Shown one piece after another: positions 6,275 through 12,628 of a stretch of 24,622 nt of DNA. Origin of the DNA: a virus; the IMG/VR virus record IMGVR_UViG_3300009185_000100, positions 1-24,622 of that record; one strand, written 5' to 3'. The stretch's first letter is position 1. The number at the start of each line of letters is the position of its first letter. The notes under the pieces were generated by a model. That model ran no database searches. It was not told the DNA's origin and saw only the letters and a list, made by a program, of their open reading frames with translations. The position numbers were made by a program, and so were the translations under genes.

Positions 6275-6533
6275 TTACTTTGGTTTTATATTTTATTATT
6301 ACAGTTTGTTTTTTATTATTCAATACGTTTACCTCCTGAGTGTATTTATCTATAATAACTTTGTTCTTTTTAATATCGGAATATAAGCTATCATTAACTT
6401 TATTCAAACTATCAATTTCTATTCTATAACCTTGTATTATTCCTAATTCATTGTAAGGAGAATATAAAAACCACAATATCAATAAATGAACACATAATGT
6501 TATCAAGCATAAAATAATCGATTTATTGGACAT
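6198..6533 (-). CDS. Rz-like inner-membrane spanin candidate
   Basis: 111 residues from the chosen start. One N-terminal transmembrane helix (SIILCLITLCVHLLILWFLY) is followed by a periplasmic, heptad-like coiled coil with IDSLNKVNDSLYSDIKKN and INEIDSLNN-type repeats, ending FDSIFSKFTNK. This is the architecture of an inner-membrane spanin, which links inner and outer membranes during the last step of lysis in Gram-negative hosts. The ORF is open to an ATG at 6578, but that would overlap the holin candidate by 26 bases and put 15 polar residues before the helix. ATG 6533, 19 bases after the upstream stop, gives a typical N-terminus. The neighbouring M15 endolysin supports the role. Confidence 0.65.
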   Translation of the reverse strand: MSNKSIILCLITLCVHLLILWFLYSPYNELGIIQGYRIEIDSLNKVNDSLYSDIKKNKVIIDKYTQEVNVLNNKKQTVIIKYKTKVNEIDSLNNNNLVAEFDSIFSKFTNK

Positions 6534-6552
6534 GATAAAGTTATCAGGTATA

Positions 6553-6777
6553 TTATTTTCTTGTACTGAATTTATCAATAGTGGTTAATCCTAAACAACC
6601 AAAAGCTAATGCTGTTACACATTCAACTAATGTATCCGATGGTTTTATGTGTTCGGGTGTGAACTGATTAGCAAATAAAGTAGCACATAACATAACAGTA
6701 CATATAATACCACATACTCGCTTGCTAGATACTACTCCGCTATCATCTTGTAATATTTGTTTTATAAAATTTTTCAT
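6553..6777 (-). CDS. Two-helix small membrane protein, holin candidate
   Basis: 74 residues. A short amphipathic start (MKNFIKQILQDDSG) is followed by SSKRVCG, then two hydrophobic helices (about 21-40 VCGIICTVMLCATLFANQF and 49-68 LVECVTALAFGCLGLTTID), with a polar proline-containing turn between. Small size, two helices and location in a lysis cassette fit a class II holin, which opens the inner membrane to release or activate the endolysin. Similar SSKR-type small proteins occur in other Bacteroidota phages, mostly annotated hypothetical. It overlaps the upstream gene by 4 bases (6774-6777). Three other small membrane proteins nearby could be the true holin or an antiholin. Confidence 0.65.
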   Translation of the reverse strand: MKNFIKQILQDDSGVVSSKRVCGIICTVMLCATLFANQFTPEHIKPSDTLVECVTALAFGCLGLTTIDKFSTRK

Positions 6778-7019
6778 TCTTTTTTTCCTCTGCTTTTAGT
6801 GATTTTACTTTGTAATTTTTCGATTAACATCTCAATCCTTTGCTCCAATAATTCTATTCTTTTTTTGAGTTCGTTGATTTGTTCCTCGTATATTGTAATT
6901 ACTTTGTTATTACCTGAAGCTTTTAGTTCGTTTCTACTTTTAAAGTAATCCCAAACATCTTTACCTTTGAGTACACCTATTAAGGCGACTACTATGCCAA
7001 CAATAGTAACCTGGTCCAT
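6774..7019 (-). CDS. Small membrane-anchored coiled-coil protein, lysis cassette
   Basis: 81 residues. One N-terminal transmembrane helix (VTIVGIVVALIGVLKG) is followed by a long charged coiled coil (about 42-75) with leucine/isoleucine heptads (INELKKRIELLEQRIEML) and a basic tail ITKSRGKKE. It lies one base after the endolysin stop and overlaps the holin candidate by 4 bases, so it is co-translated with the lysis genes. It could be a second spanin-like protein or a holin regulator. The topology is clear, the function is not. Confidence 0.65.
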   Translation of the reverse strand: MDQVTIVGIVVALIGVLKGKDVWDYFKSRNELKASGNNKVITIYEEQINELKKRIELLEQRIEMLIEKLQSKITKSRGKKE

Positions 7020-7020
7020 T

Positions 7021-7422
7021 TTATTTAATTGCTAAAATTTGTTTTCTGTTTTTAATTGTATAGGATATATGCACCCAAGTAAAATCGTATTCGTTAATTA
7101 ACTGGTCAAATTCTAAATTTTCTTTACACCAATCAAATAACTTTTTATTTTCTTCTTTATTACCTCCGCTTAAATCAATAGCTTCACCTTTTACATGCTG
7201 ACTTGTTTTCGAACCGCCTACTTTTGCATTAAGTGATTCACACCTAAAAAAAGAATTAACCTTAATAGGTTTATTATACCACGTTCTTAATGGCTCAAAA
7301 CACTTCTCAGCAACTAATTTCATACAAGCTAACTGAATATCACTTGGATTGTTTTCTATTCTAAATCTAGTAGCTGTATTGCTTACAGTTGCTTCATCAA
7401 AACTAATGTGTTTACTTATCAT
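7021..7422 (-). CDS. Endolysin, peptidase M15 family
   Basis: 133 residues. Zinc peptidase of the M15 (M15_3, D-Ala-D-Ala carboxypeptidase-like) fold, which cuts peptide cross-links of peptidoglycan to release progeny. The zinc ligands are seen as SQHVKGEAIDL (His76, Asp83) and TWVHIS (His118). VNSFFRC and SLNAKVGGSKTSQH match the conserved approach to the active site. No signal peptide is present, so export would depend on a holin. Length is that of a single catalytic domain without a wall-binding module, normal for phages of Gram-negative hosts. The start overlaps the previous gene by 4 bases (7419-7422). This is the most secure assignment in the lysis cassette. Confidence 0.9.
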   Translation of the reverse strand: MISKHISFDEATVSNTATRFRIENNPSDIQLACMKLVAEKCFEPLRTWYNKPIKVNSFFRCESLNAKVGGSKTSQHVKGEAIDLSGGNKEENKKLFDWCKENLEFDQLINEYDFTWVHISYTIKNRKQILAIK

Positions 7423-7613
7423 TTCTTATGTTCTAATTGTTCAACTCTTCGTTCTAAACTATCATGCTTAACATCCTGGACCATTACCATAGTTTTAATT
7501 TCGTTAAGGTCTTTACTCATCTTCATCAAAGCATTAACCCCTAATGCTCCGATGAAAGATAAGATGGCTATCAATCCCGAGACCAGCCATAAAAGAATGT
7601 CAAATTGTGTCAT
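7419..7613 (-). CDS. Small one-helix membrane protein before endolysin, holin-like
   Basis: 64 residues from ATG 7613. This start shares the ATGA overlap with the stop of the upstream gene, while the longer ORF to 7631 would overlap it by 22 bases. An N-terminal hydrophobic helix (ILLWLVSGLIAILSFIGALGV) is followed by a charged coiled coil ending LERRVEQLEHKK. It immediately precedes the endolysin with a 4-base overlap. Position and size suggest a holin or accessory holin component; the reverse arrangement (coiled coil, then membrane helix) is seen in XhlA-type proteins. The role is not certain. Confidence 0.65.
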   Translation of the reverse strand: MTQFDILLWLVSGLIAILSFIGALGVNALMKMSKDLNEIKTMVMVQDVKHDSLERRVEQLEHKK

Positions 7614-7972
7614 ATATTTATTAAGTTCCATTTATTATTATTCCACGAATACATTTTATTATCGCTAGGATAAGGTATTGGTGCTTCCCATTTATAGTTT
7701 ACTAAAATCCAATCTTCGTATGGCTTAGGTGATATAAAAACATCATTCACACTATCATAAGTAAATCCTATTCCAGCATAAGTATTTCTAAAATTAGAAT
7801 TATAAGATGTTTGTTTTATAGCATCGTAATCATAAATACTTTTAATATTTAATGAATCTATAAAATCAATACCTAATTGTTCAACTTCAATTCCATTATT
7901 AGTAATAACCTCGTTATCAATAACTATTACAGCTATTACAATATTTTCTTTTATAAGTGCAAAATTTGCCAT
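7610..7972 (-). CDS. Small tail-associated protein of a phage-wide family
   Basis: 120 residues. MANFALIKENIVIAVIVIDN at the start, RNTYAGIGFTYDSVNDVFI in the middle and KPYEDWIL...WEAPIPYP near the end match a family common in marine and other environmental phages, where the gene usually sits beside tail fibre or receptor-binding genes. The function in that family is not established; a small structural or fibre-assembly role is plausible. Here it follows the glycine-rich tip gene, sharing one base in a TAATG junction (7970-7974), and precedes the lysis genes. No membrane segment is present. Confidence 0.7.
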   Translation of the reverse strand: MANFALIKENIVIAVIVIDNEVITNNGIEVEQLGIDFIDSLNIKSIYDYDAIKQTSYNSNFRNTYAGIGFTYDSVNDVFISPKPYEDWILVNYKWEAPIPYPSDNKMYSWNNNKWNLINI

Positions 7973-8814
7973 TATTGAAATTTATATTTTATTATTACTA
8001 TTCCACTTCCTCCACTACCACCAGCAGCAGTATTGGATGCGCCACCTCCGCCACCTCCAGTATTTGTAGCTCCATTAAAACCTGGGCTTGAAGAGTTACC
8101 ACCACCACCAGCACCGCCAGTACTGTTTGTTCCTATACTATAAACACCGCCACCACCTCCGCCAGAATAAGTTATAGAAGAACCTGTAATAGATGATGCA
8201 GTTCCGTTACCTCCATTACCACCAGCTGCTCCTGTTCCATTTCCACCAACAGTTCCAGCACCGCCACCACCCCCAGCGCCAAAATAAGGACTACCAGCAC
8301 CGCTGCCACCATTGTTTCCTTGACCAAATGTGCCAGTACCAGGAGTACTTCCAGTTAAACAACCGCTTCCTGAACCACCACTATTTCCATTTATACCAAA
8401 TCTAACACCACCACCTCCGCCAGTTGATGTGATTGAATTAAAATTGGAATTTACACCTTGACCACCTGATGCACCACCGCTACCAGCAACACCAGCAGTT
8501 CCACCGCTACCAACAACAACTGCATAAGTTTGAACAGCAATAGCTAATCCTGTACTTGTTAATAAACCTCCCGCACCTCCGCCTGAGGCACCAACTAAAT
8601 TTTGACCGCCACCGCCACCACCTCCGCCTCCAGCAACAACTAAATATTCAACTACATCATTAGGAGCAGTGCCTAATTGACTAACTACAAAATTAGCAGT
8701 TGATAAAAAAGTGTGAACCTTATAATCTCCTACTGTTGTTATAGTTCCACCCGTTGCAACTGTATATACTGCTGGTGGCACTTTATTCATTAAAGGTATT
8801 AAGTTGTAATACAT
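7972..8814 (-). CDS. Glycine-rich tail tip / receptor-binding protein
   Basis: 280 residues. After about 35 ordinary residues (TGGTITTVGDYKVHTF) and VEYLVVAGGGGGG, almost the whole protein is glycine-rich, with runs such as GGGGGGG, GGNGGNG and GGGGGAS separated by small polar loops, closing with GGSGIVIIKYKF. Proteins like this occur in phage tails. In the Salmonella phage S16 adhesin gp38, glycine motifs form a bundle of polyglycine type II helices whose loops bind the receptor, and a similar fold is plausible here. The DNA is much richer in GC (CCACCG repeats on the plus strand) than its surroundings because of the Gly codons. It shares one base with the genes on both sides (TAATG). Direct receptor binding is inference. 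Confidence 0.75.
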   Translation of the reverse strand: MYYNLIPLMNKVPPAVYTVATGGTITTVGDYKVHTFLSTANFVVSQLGTAPNDVVEYLVVAGGGGGGGGGQNLVGASGGGAGGLLTSTGLAIAVQTYAVVVGSGGTAGVAGSGGASGGQGVNSNFNSITSTGGGGGVRFGINGNSGGSGSGCLTGSTPGTGTFGQGNNGGSGAGSPYFGAGGGGGAGTVGGNGTGAAGGNGGNGTASSITGSSITYSGGGGGGVYSIGTNSTGGAGGGGNSSSPGFNGATNTGGGGGGASNTAAGGSGGSGIVIIKYKFQ

Positions 8815-11024
8815 TATGCTTGTGTGTTAATTCCTAAAACATCAAATTTAGTATCCGTGTCATTCCAAACCAAACCAATATAAATAGTTTTACTAATAGT
8901 TGTTGTAGTTGGTAATGTTACTCCGATAGCTCGATAGTTAGTTCCAAAGGCTATTGTTTGTGCTGTGCCATTATCTTTAATTCTTATTATCATTGCTTGT
9001 CCTTCAGACATTGTGCCTGTTGGATTTGCTATTGTTAAGCCTGTAGCTTGAGCTGTTATCTTAACTAAATCATTTGTTGCAGTTGGTGTTACCGTTGCTG
9101 AACTTGCTACACTTTGAACTCTAGGAGCATAATCTGCTTTAGCATTAAATGTAGTCCAATCTGTTGAACTTAAATAACCATTTACTGAAGTTGTTGCTAC
9201 AGGAATTGAAATAGTATTTGTTGCTCTACTTAATGGACTTGAAAATGTTAATGTTGATTCTTTACCATTAAATGTACTCCAATTTGCTGAAGTTAAAGCA
9301 CCCCTATTTGAAGCACTTGCATCTGGTAAATTAAAAGTATGAGTTGCAGTTGCCGAAGATATATTAAAATCAGTTCCTGTAGTACCTGTTGCTAATGATT
9401 GTATTTGTGCGGTTAATCCATTTAAAGCTGTTAAGCCACTTGTAAAAGTTGTTATTACTTGACCTAAATGGCTATTCTCAGTATGTAATGTAATTGTGCG
9501 ACCACTATTATTAACGTAAAATCTAATTGCTAACCTATCAGTTAAAGTTAAAACAGTTTGTGGAACCGCTAAAGCTGTAGTATATAAATCAATAGCTGTA
9601 CCTCCTGTAATGCTTTCAGGTGTTGCTGAATTAGTTGCAATTAAAGTTAAACTAGTCCCATCGTATTTATATAATTCTACATAAAAACTTGGAGTACCTC
9701 CAGCTGAAGATGCACTAAAATATGTTTCAAAATTCCAATTACCGCCAGGTATTAATAATTGATTAGGATCATTTGCATCGGTAATAAAACTTTCAATATA
9801 ACCATTAGATGAAATTGTAAAATCAGTACCAGCTCCGATAATAGGTGTTTTATTTATTTCTTTAAAAGCTACTCCACCTAAAGTTCCTTGAGCTACCGAA
9901 CCATTAAGATAATAAGATATTGAAGAACCGCCACCACTTGATTGTGGAAAGTTAGCAAGTGAACCATCACCTCTAACATATTGAGAAACGACACCAGCTC
10001 CTGTTATTGCTATTGTGCCACTTGTTGTTATCGGACTAGATGCAACACTAAATGCACTCGGCATTGATACGCCTACACTAGTAACTGTACCTGTAGTTAT
10101 GTTTCCACTACCTAATAAAGTTGTTGAATTAATAGTTTTAATATTCGTTCCCGAAACTAAAGTATCTTGTTTTAAATTTAATGCTGTTTGAGTTGCTGTA
10201 GATACGGGTTTGTTTACATCACTTGTATTATCAACATTGTTTAATCCAACCATTGATTTTGTTATTCCCGAAGTCGTTCCTGTAAAAGTTTTATCCCCAG
10301 CAATAGTTTGTGGACTTGTTGAAATCACACCCCTAGCTGTTGCACTTGCATCGGGAACGTTTAAAGTTATTACAGGAGTTGTTGTGCCTGTTGCTACCGA
10401 TGAAGTTAAATCAGTTCCACTAGTTGTTAAAGTTAATGCAGCTACACTTGTAACCGTTCCACCGCCACCCGTTGAAGCAATAGTAATTATTCCATCGGCT
10501 GTAGTTCCTGTAGTTGTTAAAGTTATATTACTTCCCTCAACTAATTTTATACTTCCACCTGTAGCCGATAAAGTTGCTGTATGCGAACTTGAATCTGAAG
10601 TATTTGCTAATGTTTGATTACCTGTATTTGTACCACTTGTATTTGTTATAACTGTTTGTTGAGCATCGGTAACATAATTTTTATTTGTACTTGCTGCTAT
10701 GTCCGCTGTTGTTGCATCTGCTCCAGCAGTTACTAAACCTTTTGAATCGTAAGTGATTTTAGTTTTAGTTGCTCCTGTTATAGCTGTATTGCCAGTTACT
10801 TTAGTTCCTAATGCTGTATTCAAATCGGTTTGACTTGCTAACGTTCCTGTTATAGCACCCCAAGTAACTGCACCCGCTGCACCTGGTCCGATTAAAGTAC
10901 CACCTAAAGTAGTGCCGTCTCCGATATAAAACATTTTAGTATCAGTTGTATAAGCGACCTCGCCACTTTCTAATACAACCGTTATTCTATCGGCATTCGT
11001 GCCACGTCTAATTCTTATTGCCAT
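8814..11024 (-). CDS. Large tail fibre protein, modular
   Basis: 736 residues. Residues 1-50 (IRIRRGTNADRITVVLESGE, TDTKMFYIGDGTTLGG) form the N-terminal attachment-type domain common in Bacteroidota tail fibres, similar in wording to the Mtd N-terminal domain. Long Thr/Ser/Gly-rich beta-repeat shafts follow, with recurring motifs PDASATARGVIS / PDASASNRGALT and ANWSTFNGK / TDWTTFNAK. A separate aromatic-containing domain (about 367-528) may be a jelly-roll carbohydrate-binding unit. The last 100 residues (ASSATVTPTATNDLVKI, NYRAIGVTLP, WNDTDTKFDVLG) are a common C-terminal fibre domain. It probably contributes to host recognition, with the glycine-rich protein encoded directly after it. Its start lies 12 bases after the smaller fibre gene. 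The exact position in the virion is inferred. Confidence 0.8.
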   Translation of the reverse strand: MAIRIRRGTNADRITVVLESGEVAYTTDTKMFYIGDGTTLGGTLIGPGAAGAVTWGAITGTLASQTDLNTALGTKVTGNTAITGATKTKITYDSKGLVTAGADATTADIAASTNKNYVTDAQQTVITNTSGTNTGNQTLANTSDSSSHTATLSATGGSIKLVEGSNITLTTTGTTADGIITIASTGGGGTVTSVAALTLTTSGTDLTSSVATGTTTPVITLNVPDASATARGVISTSPQTIAGDKTFTGTTSGITKSMVGLNNVDNTSDVNKPVSTATQTALNLKQDTLVSGTNIKTINSTTLLGSGNITTGTVTSVGVSMPSAFSVASSPITTSGTIAITGAGVVSQYVRGDGSLANFPQSSGGGSSISYYLNGSVAQGTLGGVAFKEINKTPIIGAGTDFTISSNGYIESFITDANDPNQLLIPGGNWNFETYFSASSAGGTPSFYVELYKYDGTSLTLIATNSATPESITGGTAIDLYTTALAVPQTVLTLTDRLAIRFYVNNSGRTITLHTENSHLGQVITTFTSGLTALNGLTAQIQSLATGTTGTDFNISSATATHTFNLPDASASNRGALTSANWSTFNGKESTLTFSSPLSRATNTISIPVATTSVNGYLSSTDWTTFNAKADYAPRVQSVASSATVTPTATNDLVKITAQATGLTIANPTGTMSEGQAMIIRIKDNGTAQTIAFGTNYRAIGVTLPTTTTISKTIYIGLVWNDTDTKFDVLGINTQA

Positions 11025-11035
11025 TTTATATATTA

Positions 11036-11383
11036 TTAAATAAAGTTACCGCCATCTATTAAAGTATAAGAAGTTGCTGCTGCAAAAGTACCGCCATCAA
11101 TTAATACATTGAAATTAGTACCGCCACCACCACCACTATATATAGGAATATTTAAAACATTACTTACTAAAGTAGATGCTCCACTTGTCCCCGTTGTTGT
11201 TAATGTTATTCCGCTTCCAGCTGGAAAAAAAGATAAAGCACTTAATTGTGTTGTCCCATCACCTAACTTGAATTGACCCGTTGTACTTAAATACGCTGGC
11301 TCACCAGCTTTTAAAACCATAGTTGCATTGGCTGAAAACCATGCTGAATCTTTTGGATCGTATCTTAATTCTACTACTGCCAT
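11036..11383 (-). CDS. Short fibre protein sharing the N-terminal fibre domain
   Basis: 115 residues. WFSANATMVLKAGEPAYLS followed by GQFKLGDGTTQLSAL is the same N-terminal domain type as in the large fibre, where the equivalent is VVLESGEVAYTTDT then FYIGDGTTLGG. It then has a Gly/Thr/Ser stretch (GITLTTTGTSGASTL, YSGGGGG) and a duplicated C-terminal motif LIDGGTF / LIDGGNF. It lies directly before the large fibre gene and shares one base with the upstream gene (TAATG at 11381-11385). It may be an adaptor between tail and large fibre, or a shortened duplicate. A structural role is likely. Confidence 0.7.
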   Translation of the reverse strand: MAVVELRYDPKDSAWFSANATMVLKAGEPAYLSTTGQFKLGDGTTQLSALSFFPAGSGITLTTTGTSGASTLVSNVLNIPIYSGGGGGTNFNVLIDGGTFAAATSYTLIDGGNFI

Positions 11384-11988
11384 TATGTTAAAGTTTGTAT
11401 TATTGTAACTGGTGCCGGGTTAGTTAATGTTTGTATTAATTCTTGTAAAACTTCAATCGTATAGTAAGAACCGCAAGGTACTACTGCAATAACATTTCCA
11501 TTCTGATCTATTATTCTTACATCATCTTGATTGATAACTGCTGGCGAACCTGTAATTGGTATTGAACAAGCATCCCACTCAAAGATTGCATTAAATTCAA
11601 CATCAAAATACCATCCAGCAACCTCATCATTAAAAGCATCTACAAAATCAGTTAAAGTTGCATTTGTATTAATTTTATGTAATTCTGAAATTTCAATTTG
11701 CATGAAGTAAATTAAAGTATCTAAAGCTATTTGCTTACAATCCGATAAGACTTCAAGTTGGTTTCTTAATCCCTTCTTGCTTTTATCACAAATGTAAAAT
11801 CTTATAACAGTAATATCACTAGTCCCTTCAACTCTGTTAGGTTGCAAAGTACCAAATAACATAGGATATTTAATTGACTGACCGCCATTTAATTGATCCC
11901 AAGGGTCACCAAAATACCAAGTCTTAATTTGCTTGTGAGCAGTTGAGTACGTTGCTATTGTTGATATTAATTTGTTTAAGGTAAACAT
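11383..11988 (-). CDS. Virion protein, tail terminator or neck-like (inferred)
   Basis: 201 residues. IKTWYFGDPWDQLN, KYPMLFGTLQPN and LEVLSDCKQIALDTLIYF resemble a Bacteroidota phage family found after connector genes. Such proteins (about 130-200 residues, one per head-tail joint region) are candidates for tail terminator or completion proteins, but I know no experimental proof for this family. The C-terminal part (DDVRIIDQNGNVI) looks like an added beta segment. Fifty-seven AT-rich bases separate it from the upstream adaptor gene, with no promoter match. It is more certain that this is a structural gene than which one. Confidence 0.55.
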   Translation of the reverse strand: MFTLNKLISTIATYSTAHKQIKTWYFGDPWDQLNGGQSIKYPMLFGTLQPNRVEGTSDITVIRFYICDKSKKGLRNQLEVLSDCKQIALDTLIYFMQIEISELHKINTNATLTDFVDAFNDEVAGWYFDVEFNAIFEWDACSIPITGSPAVINQDDVRIIDQNGNVIAVVPCGSYYTIEVLQELIQTLTNPAPVTIIQTLT

Positions 11989-12045
11989 CTATTAATTTCT
12001 TATTTTTTTTAATGTACTTTTTAATTTCAATCTTTGTTTTTTTTC

Positions 12046-12627
12046 TTATTGCCATATAGGATTGTCTCGGTTATCTTGAATATTGCTATAATCTTTTTTA
12101 CCTAAAATTCTCGTACCTAAATAAATGTCTACATCGTAAGCATTTCGTTCAGGGAATATATCCGCTCCTGTATTATTATTGTAAGTTGGATAAGTTGAGT
12201 TATTATAGTTTAAATATTTTATCATTCTATCCCCGTACATCTCGCCATTAGTTTTCCAAATATTCATTAAGTATTCCATGTCATTAGTTGGTATTGGTTG
12301 CCCGTTATCACTACTATTTGTCATTATGCCTTTGTTAGCATATCGGAATTTAAACGTTGGTGAGCTTTCATACATTATGTAATGAACCATCATTTTTAAA
12401 ATGTAGTTATCTATTAATGTTTTGTAAGCTGCTGGAATTGTAGTTGCTGAATTTATATAAGCTAAGATGTGTGTTTCAATAGTATTATATAAACTCGTTC
12501 CCAATAAAGGAAGTATGTATTTATCCTGTACCAATTCAATAACTGGTGTTATCTTATCGTACTCAGTATTGTCATCAATAACCGAATGTCTAATTAAATA
12601 ATCTTGACCTATCCAAAGTGTTGCCAT
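12046..12627 (-). CDS. Head-tail connector/adaptor-like protein
   Basis: 193 residues, mainly helical in the first 90. ITPVIELVQDKYILPLLGTSLYNTI matches the opening of small head-tail adaptor-type proteins of Bacteroidota phages (DUF6712-like), where a bundle of helices packs under the portal. The later part is Tyr/Asn-rich (NYNNSTYPTYNNN), possibly a disordered arm. It starts two bases after the portal stop, the usual place for an adaptor. The function is inferred from sequence pattern and neighbour. Confidence 0.6.
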   Translation of the reverse strand: MATLWIGQDYLIRHSVIDDNTEYDKITPVIELVQDKYILPLLGTSLYNTIETHILAYINSATTIPAAYKTLIDNYILKMMVHYIMYESSPTFKFRYANKGIMTNSSDNGQPIPTNDMEYLMNIWKTNGEMYGDRMIKYLNYNNSTYPTYNNNTGADIFPERNAYDVDIYLGTRILGKKDYSNIQDNRDNPIWQ

Positions 12628-12628
12628 G

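Noticed and set aside
8193-8405. His/Gln-rich plus-strand ORF opposite the glycine-rich gene
   Set aside because: An artefact of Gly codons read in antisense; composition is not protein-like.
10210-10617. 135-codon plus-strand ORF opposite the large fibre gene
   Set aside because: Repetitive Val/Pro-rich sequence is the antisense image of Thr/Gly-rich fibre codons; no motif, and the fibre frame is clearly real.
8814-11383. Diversity-generating retroelement target, because of Mtd-like N-terminal domains
   Set aside because: No reverse transcriptase, template repeat or adenine-biased variable repeat is visible in the window.
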